A stretch of 64,000 bases of DNA from positions 4,402,001 to 4,466,000 of the forward strand of contig NZ_LT607410.1 of NCBI RefSeq assembly GCF_900091515.1. The letters run 5' to 3'. Position numbers and translations under genes: made by a program. Below, in pieces: positions 8,116 to 18,153 of this stretch. Numbering within the stretch: the stretch's first letter is position 1; each line of letters starts with the position of its first letter. This DNA is from Micromonospora purpureochromogenes. GTDB lineage: Bacteria; Actinomycetota; Actinomycetes; Mycobacteriales; Micromonosporaceae. The notes beneath the pieces are model-generated. The model was not told where the DNA came from. It saw only the letters and a list, made by a program, of their open reading frames with translations, and did no database searches.

Positions 8116-11100
8116 CGGCTGCGGTGCTTGTTGTCGGCCCACTCGTCGGTAAGGGTGATCCACTCGTCAGGCGGGACGGCGACGACCGTGTGATCCAGCC
8201 GCGGCAACTGGCTCGGGTCCTCGGCCGGGCAAAGCACCCAGACCGGCCCGGCACCGTCGCGCGCGGCCTGCGCGATTTCCTCGAGAAGGCCCATCGCACG
8301 ATAGCGGGCCAGCGTCGCGCCATCGTCCAGCAGAAGCGGCCGGCCGCGCTCGATCGCACCGAGCAGTTCCGGGCGCAGGCTCTGCCACGCCCGCTGGGTG
8401 AACTCGGCAAGCTTGAGGGCATCGCGCGAGTTCGGGTCTGCGGCATCCGCGGAAAGCACCTTTCGCCAGGTCGGCTTCGACCGCGCGCTGACAAGTCGGC
8501 GCAGGTGCACGAGGAAGCGTGCCGTTACCGAGACATGCTGCGCAGCGAAACGGCCGACGAGCGCATCAACGGCTGGGCGCACCCGGTCCGTGCGTACCGT
8601 CAAGGCCCGGAAGCCGGTCTCCTGACCGGCTGAACCCAACCGCTGCTCGGCGCGGATCGCCTCGGCGAGGGTCGGCTCGTCCACCGTCCACGGCGACGCC
8701 GACGTGGCCGTTGAACGCCTGCGCACTGAGGTCGCGAGCACCGACGAGCCCTCGGTCTTGCGCCGCCGGTATCCGCTGCCCCGCCAGGTCAGATCGAACC
8801 CGGCCGCGGTGAGCAGGTGATGAAGGGCGGGGTGTTCGGGCAGCGGCGGCAGCTCCGGAAAGCGGGCGCGGACACGCTCCTGGATCTGAAGCGGAGTCAG
8901 CCCCGGGTCATCACCTTCGCCGAACTGGGCGGGAACGACACCTGCCTGCGAAAGCCGCAGCGCGCGCACCGGGTCGAGGTCGCGCGGGTAAATCTCAAGG
9001 CGAGGCGAGGCCGCGGCGACTCCAGATGCGGCGGCGGCGAGGTGGACCGTACGCCGATCACCCAGATTGATGCCCACCTTGGTGCCCTTGGTGCCCACCG
9101 CGCTCAGCTCGCGCAGGACTGTCGCAGGGCTCGGCAGCACTTCCTGCCCGGCCAGCCGCTGGGCGACCTTGCCGAGGGCATCGGCGTGGTCGAGCAGGGC
9201 CGGAGCCGCCGGCGTGTCGGTCGGATCGTCCGGACCGACCTCCAAGGCGACCAGCAGCAGCTCGCCGTGGCGCCGGGTGAGGAAACGGGGCTCCTCCGCC
9301 GGGTCGATCTCGATCGCGGCGCGCACCACTGCCAGGCTCATCGCCGCACGCAGCCCCTCGTCCGATGCGGAGGAGCCACGCCGAGCCAGCAGATGCGCCG
9401 CGAGTTCGGCAACGCTCGCCACCCTGCCGTTGGCCGCGAGCAGGTCCACGAGTTCGTCGTAGACGCTGCGGATCAAGGGATCGGAACGCCACCGCTTGCG
9501 CTGGTCCATGAGGATCTGCGCGATCCGGCCCGGTGTCACCTCGAGGCGTGCGGCGACAGCCGGCTGCTGCGGCCACGACGGCAGGCCGGGAAGCACGCCA
9601 GCCGCGTCCGGCAGGCGCAACAGCAACCGGACGGCTTCCACCTCCGTATGGTTTCGCCCGCGGGCTCGCGGAGCCAGGCGGGCCACGACTCCGTCCAGAC
9701 CGATGCGGGCGAGTTCCCTCCTGTTGGGCTCGTTCGTCCCGCTGGCGGGCTTGGGCTCAGCCTCGACTGTGGGGACCGGCGTCAGCTCCTGCTCGTGCAG
9801 CCTGGTTCGCCACTGCTTGAGACGCTGCTGCAGCTCGCCGCGGGTCTTGGCGCCGAGCCCGGGCAGGGTGAACAGGTCCTTGGAGCCCAGTGCCAAGAGT
9901 TCACCGACGGTATGTGCATTGAGCCGGTGCGCAGCGGAGACTGCACGGAGAGTCAAGCCGGAGGCCTCGAGCACGGTGACACGCGTCGCCCGCCCGGCGG
10001 CTGCGTCGCGCTCTTGCGCCGTATCTTCATCTTCGGGGTGCACGGATCCGACGGGCGCGGTCCGGTCGGAACGGCGGAAGACCTGCTGCCACTCGGCGCG
10101 CATTTCGCGCAACGTGGGGAAGCGGCGCTTTGCGTCGCGGTCGAGCGCACGGGAGAAGAAGGCGACGAGGCCTTCACGAATTGCTGAGTCGAACGCTTCG
10201 ACCGCCAGCGTCGGTGGCCCTTCGGTGAATCGGACCTCGGTGCTGCCGTCTCCCCACATAGGCAGTTCACCGGAGGCCATCTCGTGCAGAGTGACCGCGA
10301 CCGCGTACCACTCGGCGTGGTCGTCGTACACGGGCCGGTTCGGCGTGCCGAGAAAGGGGTCGAGGTAGCCAGGAGTGCCGGCCTCGACCTCCGTCACCGC
10401 AGCTGCTGACAACGAGAAGTCGAAGAGCACTAGTTGCCGGGTGCGATTCTTGCGGACTCGGATGGCGATGTTGTCCGGTTTGATGTCGCGGTGGTAGACG
10501 CCCTCGCCCTGCAGATGGTCCACGGCGTGGAAGAGGTAGTCGGAGTATGTCTCCAGCTCGTCAACGGTGAGCCGGCCGTCCTCACGCAGTTTGCGGGCAA
10601 CCGTGACCGATCCGGCGTGTTCGAGGACGATCATCGTTCGCGGGGGAATCTCGATCGGCTCCTCGCGAGCGAGGCGGATGACACCGGAATCCTGGCTAAT
10701 TCCTCGCAGCACCCGGGCCTCGTGTTCCAGCCGAGTGCGCTTTTCGTCGGAGAGCGCGACCTTGAGGACCTCCTCGGCTCCGGTCTGCAGGTTCTCCGCC
10801 AGGAAGGCACGCGAGGTCGAGCCAGTGCCGAGCTTCTGCTTGATCTTCCAGTCGGACACCACGTCACCGGGGCGTGCCTCGAGCAGGTCGATTGCCTGCA
10901 CCGGCTCGACGGCCGGTGCAGTCAGCTCCTCCTCGACGCATACGAGCAGGTCGAGCACCTCGGCGACAGTGGCCAGCCGCCGAGCTGGAACAGGGGCCGT
11001 CGCGGCTTGGACCAGCTCGTCCATGAATTCGGAGACCGAGTCGGCATCGGCCGACGGACGCAGGCCGTTCTCCTTCGCCAGTCGCGTCATCAGCTCAGCC

Positions 11101-12428
11101 CGGCTGGTCGCTGGCGCTTTGCCGGAAAGCAGCAGATAGGAGAGGGTTCCGAGGCCGAAGACGTCGAGAGCGATCGGGTCCGTCTCGGCCAAGTTCAACT
11201 CGGGCGCGAGATAGGCTTCGGCCGATCGCTCCAGGTGGGCCCCCTCACGGGTCGCGGTCGCCGCGATCCCCGACCCCCCGCTGGTCGACTCGCTCTCCCG
11301 GACGGCCGCCTGCCAGTCACTGATCTGCAACTGCGGGTCGGCCCACGGATTCTCGCCCGCCGTACGTGCCCGTCCAGGCTTGACCAGAACGCTGCGCGCC
11401 GCAAGCGCTCGGTGGTAAAGCTTGCGCCCGTGCGCGTACGCCATCGCCTCGGCGAGCTGACGGATCATGTCGAGCCGGGTGCCAATCTCCAGCTTCTCGC
11501 CGTACTGGGCCATGAAATGGTCCAGACGCATCGCCTGATGGTCGTGCCGGAAGATCAGCGCGGGTCCGCCCTCGTGCGGTTCCATACCGTCGACCTGCAC
11601 GATGCCAGGATGGCTGATGCCGTGCAGCGCCAGCATCTCGCGACGGGCGGCGCGCTCGATGCTGGCCCGCACCGTCTTCGCGGAGTTGCGCTCTACGAGG
11701 TAGATCCGGACGCGCCGCTGCTCCTTCGGAAACTGCGTGTGCCTGGCCAGGTGGTCCTGCCAGGTCGGGCCGACGTCCCACGGCTTGCCATCGAGTTTCC
11801 AGGAACCGACTTGGTAGTACCGGCGGCTGCGGCCGACGCCCACCCCGTCCAACAGCTTGCCGAGTGCACGCGATGCTGCCGCGGTGAGCTGACGTTGCGG
11901 CTCGTCACGCGGTGTGCGGCCGAGTAGACCCGACCAGACTCCCGGCAAGGCTGCCGATTCAGCCGATGCCTGCTCCGGACCGAAAACCCAGTGCAGTTGG
12001 TGCGCGTCCAGCGCCACTTGCAGACTGGGAACCGAGAGGAAGACCGCACCCTGGATGAAGGGAATACGTTCCTTACCGCCGGATCGGTGGACCTGTGCGG
12101 TCAGCAGCGAGCGCAGGCGCTTCGCCTTGCTGTCAGCCAGATGCAGAGGGTTGTCGAACGTACGCACCGATTGGTTGTTGAGCATCCAGGTGGAACCGCT
12201 GTTCCAGAGCCGGCCGTGCAGACTCTTGACCTCGATGAGGTAGATGCCACCCGGCGCCACAACGAGGAGATCCACCTCGTGCACGTGACCGGTCTCGGCC
12301 GTAAAGGTAAAGTTTGACCAGGCACGATAGGGCTCAGAGTCCGGTAGCAAGCCGCGAATGTGTTCGAGCGCTTCCCGCTCATGCTCGAACTGCGACGGAG
12401 TAACCGTGGTCCAGCGCCCCTCCTGCAT
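8103..12428 (-). CDS. pglW: BREX-2 serine/threonine kinase PglW
   Basis: PglW is the membrane-free Ser/Thr kinase of BREX-2. The 1441-residue protein begins with a NERD nuclease-related domain (HVHEVDLLVVAPGG, then IEVKSLHGR, residues about 50-80). A first kinase-like domain follows in which HRD is replaced by HRALAARSV (about 339), so it is probably inactive. A second kinase domain starts near 519 with the glycine loop LGTGSTSRAF, HRDIKPDN (about 646) and DFSLS in place of DFG (about 669). Near 826-880 there is a helix-hairpin-helix segment like the RNA polymerase alpha C-terminal domain (LFTLPGLGAKT). The C-terminal 500 residues are unassigned. Its usual partners PglY and PglZ are not in the window. 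Confidence 0.92.
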   Translation of the reverse strand: MQEGRWTTVTPSQFEHEREALEHIRGLLPDSEPYRAWSNFTFTAETGHVHEVDLLVVAPGGIYLIEVKSLHGRLWNSGSTWMLNNQSVRTFDNPLHLADSKAKRLRSLLTAQVHRSGGKERIPFIQGAVFLSVPSLQVALDAHQLHWVFGPEQASAESAALPGVWSGLLGRTPRDEPQRQLTAAASRALGKLLDGVGVGRSRRYYQVGSWKLDGKPWDVGPTWQDHLARHTQFPKEQRRVRIYLVERNSAKTVRASIERAARREMLALHGISHPGIVQVDGMEPHEGGPALIFRHDHQAMRLDHFMAQYGEKLEIGTRLDMIRQLAEAMAYAHGRKLYHRALAARSVLVKPGRARTAGENPWADPQLQISDWQAAVRESESTSGGSGIAATATREGAHLERSAEAYLAPELNLAETDPIALDVFGLGTLSYLLLSGKAPATSRAELMTRLAKENGLRPSADADSVSEFMDELVQAATAPVPARRLATVAEVLDLLVCVEEELTAPAVEPVQAIDLLEARPGDVVSDWKIKQKLGTGSTSRAFLAENLQTGAEEVLKVALSDEKRTRLEHEARVLRGISQDSGVIRLAREEPIEIPPRTMIVLEHAGSVTVARKLREDGRLTVDELETYSDYLFHAVDHLQGEGVYHRDIKPDNIAIRVRKNRTRQLVLFDFSLSAAAVTEVEAGTPGYLDPFLGTPNRPVYDDHAEWYAVAVTLHEMASGELPMWGDGSTEVRFTEGPPTLAVEAFDSAIREGLVAFFSRALDRDAKRRFPTLREMRAEWQQVFRRSDRTAPVGSVHPEDEDTAQERDAAAGRATRVTVLEASGLTLRAVSAAHRLNAHTVGELLALGSKDLFTLPGLGAKTRGELQQRLKQWRTRLHEQELTPVPTVEAEPKPASGTNEPNRRELARIGLDGVVARLAPRARGRNHTEVEAVRLLLRLPDAAGVLPGLPSWPQQPAVAARLEVTPGRIAQILMDQRKRWRSDPLIRSVYDELVDLLAANGRVASVAELAAHLLARRGSSASDEGLRAAMSLAVVRAAIEIDPAEEPRFLTRRHGELLLVALEVGPDDPTDTPAAPALLDHADALGKVAQRLAGQEVLPSPATVLRELSAVGTKGTKVGINLGDRRTVHLAAAASGVAAASPRLEIYPRDLDPVRALRLSQAGVVPAQFGEGDDPGLTPLQIQERVRARFPELPPLPEHPALHHLLTAAGFDLTWRGSGYRRRKTEGSSVLATSVRRRSTATSASPWTVDEPTLAEAIRAEQRLGSAGQETGFRALTVRTDRVRPAVDALVGRFAAQHVSVTARFLVHLRRLVSARSKPTWRKVLSADAADPNSRDALKLAEFTQRAWQSLRPELLGAIERGRPLLLDDGATLARYRAMGLLEEIAQAARDGAGPVWVLCPAEDPSQLPRLDHTVVAVPPDEWITLTDEWADNKHRSRQAS

Positions 12429-12635
12429 GGCGTCAGGCTAGCCGGTCGCCGTCGGACAGCAGGGAACGCCACCAGCCATCGACGCTGCGCACCAGAGAGC
12501 CAGCTCAACGTACGTCCCACCGATAGGGTGACGTTCGGTTGATGCCGCATCGTTGGGGAGGCTGCGCCGGGCACGCTCGCACAGCTCCTGGGCCGCCCTC
12601 TGGCGATGGCTGATTCCGCCTCGTCACCCCAGTCA

Positions 12636-13613
12636 CTACCGGTAGCGACGCCATGTGGCCTTGAGGTCTTCCGAGAAGAGTGACCGAAGCCTATGGGCCA
12701 GCTCGTGGGCTACGTCGGGACGGCCAGCGAGCGCGTCGATGGTACTGGTAACTAACTGCAGCTCCCGTACTCGGCGAAGGATCGGCCAGCCCGCCCACTT
12801 GGTGATGTCGGCCCCGTAGGCATCAACGAAGTTCCGATAGTCGGCGGCTGAGCGCCCGAAGCGGGTAGCTCCGTGGGCGGTCGGTACGAGGTCCCACTCC
12901 CTCGGACCGATGCACATCCCGTCCAAGTCGCAGAGCAGAGGCTCCGGGCGAGCGGCCGCACCATCACCTGGTGCCGGCAGGAGGATGTTCCCGGTGTGCG
13001 CGTCCCCGTGGATGACGCCCGGCGGCAGCCGCCACACGACCCGATCGAGATCCTCTTCTACCTCGTCGCAGCGCAGGTGAAGATCACGCAGCAGGTCAGC
13101 AACCGGGATCCCCAGTTCTGTCCTCGACCATTGTTCAAGCTCGCCGGCTTCCTTGGGTGGTAGCGCTGCGGCAGCATCGAGGCGCCGGCGAAACTTCTCG
13201 ATCGGCGACCAGCGGGGCAACGGTACATCGAGCCCGTCAAGGCTGTGGAGCGCACGGAGTGGCGCAGCGAGGTCGACCGGCATGGGCTCGTCGTTGGCGG
13301 TCGGGACGTACTGCCATGCGGTGGCGACCCAGTCCCCGCTGAAGACCGGCTGAGACGTCACCCCGGAGGCCAGCCGCACGGTAGGCATGCCAACCTGCTC
13401 CAGAGACGCCGCGACCGACACCACCCGGCGGGCGAGCGTCGCAGCATGGGGACCGGCGGCAAGTCTGATCACGAACGGCGGCGCCACGAACACCGCGTTC
13501 ATCGTGTACTTGACGAGGCTGGCACTCTCCGGGTCGACGCCGATCTGAGCACAGACCTCGTTCAAGTGCCCACGGATCTCCGAGGCGACAGCATCGCTAA
13601 GTGCGGTGGTCAT
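12636..13613 (-). CDS. Aminoglycoside phosphotransferase (APH)-fold family protein
   Basis: The 325-residue protein contains the APH-family catalytic loop VIHGDAHTGNILL and the metal-binding CDLDGMCIGPREWDL, both intact. APH-fold enzymes phosphorylate antibiotics, amines or sugars. The true substrate cannot be told from sequence, and resistance is not implied. The ATG at 13613 overlaps the stop codon of the upstream XRE-TPR regulator (ATGA), so the two are co-translated. Such regulator/APH pairs are common in streptomycetes and micromonosporas. A longer reading frame upstream of this ATG exists but lies inside the regulator gene. Confidence 0.8.
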   Translation of the reverse strand: MTTALSDAVASEIRGHLNEVCAQIGVDPESASLVKYTMNAVFVAPPFVIRLAAGPHAATLARRVVSVAASLEQVGMPTVRLASGVTSQPVFSGDWVATAWQYVPTANDEPMPVDLAAPLRALHSLDGLDVPLPRWSPIEKFRRRLDAAAALPPKEAGELEQWSRTELGIPVADLLRDLHLRCDEVEEDLDRVVWRLPPGVIHGDAHTGNILLPAPGDGAAARPEPLLCDLDGMCIGPREWDLVPTAHGATRFGRSAADYRNFVDAYGADITKWAGWPILRRVRELQLVTSTIDALAGRPDVAHELAHRLRSLFSEDLKATWRRYR

Positions 13614-14986
13614 CAGACCGCCTGAAGCTCCGCGATCCGGCTGCCGAGAGCAGCGAGCGCCGGTTCCCGCTCGGCCTGCGGCGCGGCAAGCTCCCACAGT
13701 GCGTTCAGACGATCGTTGACGCGAGCCGATCGCATGCCGTCCGCCACCAGCCCGACCGCCTTCATCCCGTACTCGCCAGCGGTAGCGAGATCACCGGCCA
13801 GGATACTCGCGGTGGCGACCGAGATGGTGTCGAAGATGAAGGACCGGCGATCTTGCGGGCGGCGAAGACGCACCGCCTGGTGGGAATGCTCAGCGGCTCG
13901 GTCTACGTAGCGGACGTGCTCCGGGTGCCGGGCCAGGGCGGAATAGACGACGGCGGAGATTCCGTGTACCTCTGCCTCGGTCAGGGCGAAGTGGGTCCAG
14001 GCCGGCGCGCTGTCCAGATCTGCCTGATCAAGCTCACGTCGTGCCCGGGTCAGGCTATCCACGACCTGATGGTCGGCGCCCAGGAGCGCGTAGGCCCACG
14101 CGGAGTTGGCGTGGAGCATGCCGACGCTGGCATGGCAGCCGGCTTGCTGTGCTGCGAGCTGGCCGAGACCGAACAGTTGCAGCGCTTCGGCCGGCTGTTC
14201 CTGGTGCAGACTGACCCGCCCCAGGCGATACAGCGAGTTGGCCAGCAGCGGCAGCGCGTCGGTCTGCCGCGCCAGGACGAGGCTTTGGGTGAGGTGCCGG
14301 CGCGCCATGTCGTGATCGTCGAGGTCGTGCGCCACCCAGCCAACGAGGTTGTGTAGCTCCGCGAGGGAGGCCCGCAGCTCGTTAGCAACCAGATCGGTGC
14401 ACTTCATCTGCAGGAGCTGCGTCGCCCAGGCCACGTACCCACGTGCGGATTGCAGGCAGCGGCCTCCTCCGGCTGCCGCATCGAGCCGGCGGTGGAAGGC
14501 GGTCACGGCACGGACGGTGGCCACTTCGTCCTGGCCGACGGCGGCCGGAACGGCAACCTCGTGCGAGTTGGGTAGCCACCGCTCTACGCCGGCGGGTATG
14601 GCGCCTACCGCGATGCTTGCGACGACGCCGAGCAGCTCGCGGGGATCGAGGGGCGCGGCGACGCAGGCTGGGTTGAGCGATGCCCCTTGCCGGTGGTGAA
14701 GCGCCTGCTCGTCGAGGGCGAGCCCCATGTAGTGGCGCGGAATGCACAGTCCCTCGACGATGCGCTCCAGCACGGCGTAGTCGGTGACTATGCGGCGGCC
14801 CGCAGCAATCTCCGAGACTCGACTGGCACCCAGACCGGTTGCGCTCGCGATGGCGGACCAGCTGAAGCCGCGTTCCTTGAGGAAGCCGAAGACCGCGCCG
14901 ATGTCGTGGCGAGCAAGGTGTACCCGTATGGCGACGTCGCGGTAGGTGCCCTCGTGCCACCACTGCGGCCTGACGACCCGCTGCAT
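13613..14986 (-). CDS. XRE-type HTH regulator with TPR-like C-terminal region
   Basis: The 457-residue protein has an N-terminal XRE helix-turn-helix (FSWSAIASATGLGASRVSEIAAGRR region, residues about 40-65). A long alpha-helical region follows with repeated leucine/alanine TPR-like helices, as in the actinobacterial Xre-TPR regulators that sense small molecules or peptides. The start ATG at 14986 is preceded by AAGGAGTGAC. The gene overlaps the APH-fold gene downstream, and regulator plus kinase-like enzyme probably form one unit. The upstream 85 bp, before the IS begins at 15073, carry the promoter and a short inverted repeat CGCACA/TGTGCG near 15017-15040. Confidence 0.8.
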   Translation of the reverse strand: MQRVVRPQWWHEGTYRDVAIRVHLARHDIGAVFGFLKERGFSWSAIASATGLGASRVSEIAAGRRIVTDYAVLERIVEGLCIPRHYMGLALDEQALHHRQGASLNPACVAAPLDPRELLGVVASIAVGAIPAGVERWLPNSHEVAVPAAVGQDEVATVRAVTAFHRRLDAAAGGGRCLQSARGYVAWATQLLQMKCTDLVANELRASLAELHNLVGWVAHDLDDHDMARRHLTQSLVLARQTDALPLLANSLYRLGRVSLHQEQPAEALQLFGLGQLAAQQAGCHASVGMLHANSAWAYALLGADHQVVDSLTRARRELDQADLDSAPAWTHFALTEAEVHGISAVVYSALARHPEHVRYVDRAAEHSHQAVRLRRPQDRRSFIFDTISVATASILAGDLATAGEYGMKAVGLVADGMRSARVNDRLNALWELAAPQAEREPALAALGSRIAELQAV

Positions 14987-15511
14987 GGATTGTCACTCCT
15001 TCCCACCGCGGTTACTGCGCACAGTAGTCGGCCGTGTGCGAGATGTCCGCCCTACCGCAGCCATACCCTGGGTGTCAGGGTTGGGTGAGACCAGGGGTTC
15101 AGAGCAAGTAGCCCTCCCGGGGCGAGGATGGATCTTCTCTCGATGACGATTTCCAGCGCGCAACTGTCCGTCGGGCACGATGGGGCCATGACGAGTGAGG
15201 GACCTCGCGCAGATCGGCCACGGCGGCGGTCGTTTCCTCCGGCGGAGAAGCTGCGGCTGCTCGCCGGATACGAGCAGGCCGTCGCCGAGGGTGACGGCAA
15301 CGGGTATCTGCGCCGTAACGGCTTGTACTCGTCGCTGATGAGTGAGTGGCGCCGCGCCCGTGACGCTGGTCTGCTGGAGGGGAAGAAGCCCGGTCAGAGC
15401 GTCGGGCGGCCGAGTGGGGAACAGGCCGAGATCGCTCGGCTGCGCCGGGAGTTGGAGCTGGCGAACCGGAAGATCGCCCGGACCGAGGCGGCGTTGGACA
15501 TCATGGGAAAA

Positions 15512-17077
15512 GTTGCTTCCTGCCCTGTGGGCGGGCCCGTTCCGGGCTGAAAATGGGTGTGGTCGCCCGCCGACTCCGTGTGCGCTTGGTCTTTGAGGCC
15601 GTGGAAAAGTCGGGTGCGGGGAGCTGCGCCATGGGCCCTTCACTGTTGCTTCGAGCACGCGGATCAGCTTCGCCTTCGTCTTCAGCAGCTCCTGCGGGCG
15701 GCCTCTCGTGAACGTCGAGGGTGGGGAGGACCGGGTGTTGGAGTCGACTCAGAACAACGAGGAGATCATCGAGCGGATCGCGGCGCTGGACATCGGCAAG
15801 GCAGAGTTGGTGTGTTGCGTGAGGGTGCCTGGCCAAGGGCCGGGGGGCCGACGGCGGCAGGAAGTGTCTACACACTCCACGATGACCCGGTCGTTGCTGG
15901 TGATGGCGGACCGGCTTCACGAACTGGGTGTCACCAGGGTCGTGATGGAGTCGACCTCGGACTACTGGAAGCCGGCGTTCTACCTGCTCGAGGCGGCCGG
16001 GTTCGACACGTGGCTGGTCAACGCCAAGGACGTCAAACATCTGCCGGGGCGTCCGAAGACGGACCGGCTGGACGCGGTCTGGCTGTGCAAGGTCGCCGAA
16101 CGGCAGATGATCCGGCCGAGTTTCGTTCCCCCGGCACCCATCCGGGAACTGCGGGACCTGACCCGGTACCGGGTCGATCTGATCTCCACGCGCACCGCGG
16201 AACGCAACCGGGTCGAGAAACTACTCGAAGACGCGCAGATCAAGTTGAGCGTGGTGGCCAGCGACATTTTCGGGTTGTCCGGCCGAGACATGATGGCCGC
16301 GTTGATCGCCGGACAGCGAGATCCGAAGGCCCTGGCCCAGATGGCCCGTAGCCGGCTCCGCACGAAGATCACACAGTTGGAAGAGGCGTTCGTTGGGCGC
16401 TTCACCGACCACCACGGGTTCCTGCTCGCCAAGATGCTGGCCCGTGTCGACGCGATCACCGCGGATATCGCCGACGTGGACCAGCGGATCGAGGAACAGA
16501 TCGGCCCGTTCATCGATGCCGGTCGGCGGCTGGACGAGATCCCCGGCGTCGGTCCGGCCACCGCCCACGTGATCATCTCCGAGATCGGCGTGGACATGAG
16601 CAGGTTCCCGACTCCCGCCCACTTGGCGTCGTGGGCCCGCTTCGCCCCGGGTGTGAAGGAATCCGCTGGCAAGAAGAAGGGCGCCGGATTCACCGGGCAC
16701 GGTAATCCCTACCTGGCCCGGGTACTGGGCGAGGCCGCAGTCGCCGCCGGCAAAACCGACACCTTCCTCGGCGAACGCTACCGGCGCATCGCCAGACGCC
16801 GTGGCAACCGGCGCGCCATCGTCGCTGTCGGCCGATCCATCCTGACCGTCGTCTGGCACCTGCTGGCCGACCCGACGACCAGATTCACCGACCTCGGTTC
16901 AGCCTTCTACGACACCCGCGTCAACCCCGAACGCCGCAAACGCAACCACGTCCGCCAACTCGAAGCACTCGGTTACACCGTCACGCTCGCGTCAGCCGCC
17001 TGACCAGCCATCTCGTGATCCATCCCGGCTCCGCCGGGACGCTGACGCCTGCCCACTCACGGTTCATTTTCGGATCA
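15512..17077 (+). mobile_element. IS110-family insertion sequence nested inside the IS3-type element
   Basis: Boundaries are inferred from reconstruction of orfA: the foreign DNA begins at GTTGCTTCC (15512) and ends at CGGATCA (17077), giving about 1566 bp. No terminal inverted repeat or target duplication is visible, as is usual for IS110 elements. The single long gene is the transposase, followed by about 75 bp of 3' non-coding DNA. The 5' non-coding part is about 200 bp. The exact edge may be off by one base because G is shared by both sides. Confidence 0.8.
15708..17003 (+). CDS. IS110-family transposase (DEDD/transposase IS116-IS110-IS902)
   Basis: The 431-residue protein has the RuvC-like DEDD catalytic residues near the N-terminus: D in AALDIGKAEL, E in VVMESTSDYW and the D pair in KTDRLDAVWL. 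The C-terminal IS116/IS110/IS902 domain follows, with the HhH-like DEIPGVGPATAHVIISEIG and FAPGVKESAGKKKGAG. Length is normal and no damage is visible, so the element may still be active. Several in-frame starts exist: GTG 15708 is the first, and a GTG at 15735 is also plausible. Confidence 0.9.
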   Translation: MNVEGGEDRVLESTQNNEEIIERIAALDIGKAELVCCVRVPGQGPGGRRRQEVSTHSTMTRSLLVMADRLHELGVTRVVMESTSDYWKPAFYLLEAAGFDTWLVNAKDVKHLPGRPKTDRLDAVWLCKVAERQMIRPSFVPPAPIRELRDLTRYRVDLISTRTAERNRVEKLLEDAQIKLSVVASDIFGLSGRDMMAALIAGQRDPKALAQMARSRLRTKITQLEEAFVGRFTDHHGFLLAKMLARVDAITADIADVDQRIEEQIGPFIDAGRRLDEIPGVGPATAHVIISEIGVDMSRFPTPAHLASWARFAPGVKESAGKKKGAGFTGHGNPYLARVLGEAAVAAGKTDTFLGERYRRIARRRGNRRAIVAVGRSILTVVWHLLADPTTRFTDLGSAFYDTRVNPERRKRNHVRQLEALGYTVTLASAA

Positions 17078-17160
17078 GCACACGCGCTCTTGGCCGAGAT
17101 CTCCGAGAGCGCGGACACCGACACCAAGCCGACCAAGCCCTGACCGACGCCCACACCCAG

Positions 17161-18153
17161 TTGCTCGCCGCTGCGACGTCGACCCGCAGTGCGGCCCGGC
17201 TGACCGGGATCGCCCGCAGCACCGCCCACCGACGCGCCCGCACCCCTGGTGGGTGTGCGCCAGCGTCGCGGCCGGCGCCGGTGAACCGACTGTCCGACGC
17301 TGAACGCGCTCACGTTTTGGCGGTGCTCGACAGCGACCGGTTCGTCGACACCACCCCGACCGAGGCGTTCGCGACGCTGCTCGACGAAGGCGTCTACCTG
17401 GCCTCGATCTCCACCCTCTACCGCATCCTGCGCACCAACGATCAGGTCGTCGACCGGCGCCGCCAAGCCCGCCACCCCACCCGGGCCCGCCCGGAGTTGA
17501 CGGCCACCGGCCCGGGGCAGGTGTTCACCTGGGACATCACGAAACTGCCTGGCCCGACCAAGGGCGCGTACTACGACGCCTACGTCATGATCGATATCTG
17601 GTCGCGGTACATCGTCGGGCACCACGTCGCTGCCAGAGAGAGCGCCGAGACCGCCCACGACTTCATCACCGAGGTCATCGCCGTGCACGGCGTCCCGCAG
17701 GTCGTGCACGCCGACCGCGGCACCTCGATGACCTCCAAACGCGTCGCGACGCTGCTGGCCGACCTCCACGTCACCCGATCGCACTCCCGCCCCCGCGTGA
17801 GCAACGACAACCCATTCTCCGAAGCCGCGTTCAAGACCGTGAAGTACCACCCCACGTTCCCCGAACGCTTCGGATCCCTGGCCGACGCCCGCGCGTACTG
17901 CGACACGTTCTTCGGCTGGTACAACCACGAACACCACCACACCGGCATCGGTCTGCACACCCCCGCCGACGTCCACTACGGCCACGCCGCGACCCAACAA
18001 AAGCAACGCGAGCAGGCCCTCGACACCGCCTGGACCGCCCACCCCGAACGCTTCTCCCGCCGACCCAGACCGAAAACGCTGCAACTGCCCGACGCCGTCT
18101 GGATCAACCCGCCCAAACCAGCAACCGATCAACCACTACCCCAAGCGGCGTAA
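17161..18153 (+). CDS. IS3-type OrfB integrase (rve, DDE)
   Basis: This is the catalytic subunit of the split IS3-type element. The rve core shows all three acidic residues: D in VFTWDITKL, D in VVHADRGTSM and E in SNDNPFSEAAFKT. An HTH_21-like segment precedes it. The frame opens just after the orfA stop at 17143. The TTG at 17161 is the first start-like codon, but production by frameshifting from orfA, as in other IS3 elements, is also possible. The protein itself is intact; the interrupted orfA would limit mobility. Confidence 0.88.
   Translation: MLAAATSTRSAARLTGIARSTAHRRARTPGGCAPASRPAPVNRLSDAERAHVLAVLDSDRFVDTTPTEAFATLLDEGVYLASISTLYRILRTNDQVVDRRRQARHPTRARPELTATGPGQVFTWDITKLPGPTKGAYYDAYVMIDIWSRYIVGHHVAARESAETAHDFITEVIAVHGVPQVVHADRGTSMTSKRVATLLADLHVTRSHSRPRVSNDNPFSEAAFKTVKYHPTFPERFGSLADARAYCDTFFGWYNHEHHHTGIGLHTPADVHYGHAATQQKQREQALDTAWTAHPERFSRRPRPKTLQLPDAVWINPPKPATDQPLPQAA

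Larger units (their letters stand above)
15188..17143 (+). pseudogene. IS3-type orfA (transposase helix-turn-helix), interrupted by an IS110-family element
   Basis: The 5' part (ATG 15188 to 15511) encodes an HTH/coiled-coil OrfA with FPPAEKLRLLAGYEQAV and a leucine-zipper-like EIARLRRELELANRKI. After ...LDIMGK the natural sequence stops. The missing tail AHALLAEISES is found at 17078 and runs to TGA 17141-17143. Joining base 15511 to 17078 restores a single frame, so the IS110-type element was a clean insertion. In this state the IS3-type element cannot make a normal OrfA. Confidence 0.85.

Noticed and set aside
8817..10187. 456-codon open frame on the plus strand opposite pglW
   Set aside because: It is a GC-driven shadow: the frame mirrors the pglW codons, has no motif or ribosome site and lies fully inside a well-supported gene.
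10434..11927. 497-codon open frame on the plus strand opposite pglW
   Set aside because: Same reason; the minus strand encodes NERD and kinase motifs here.
12429..12635. Possible small gene between pglW and the APH-fold gene
   Set aside because: Short frames only, without ribosome site or motif; treated as non-coding.
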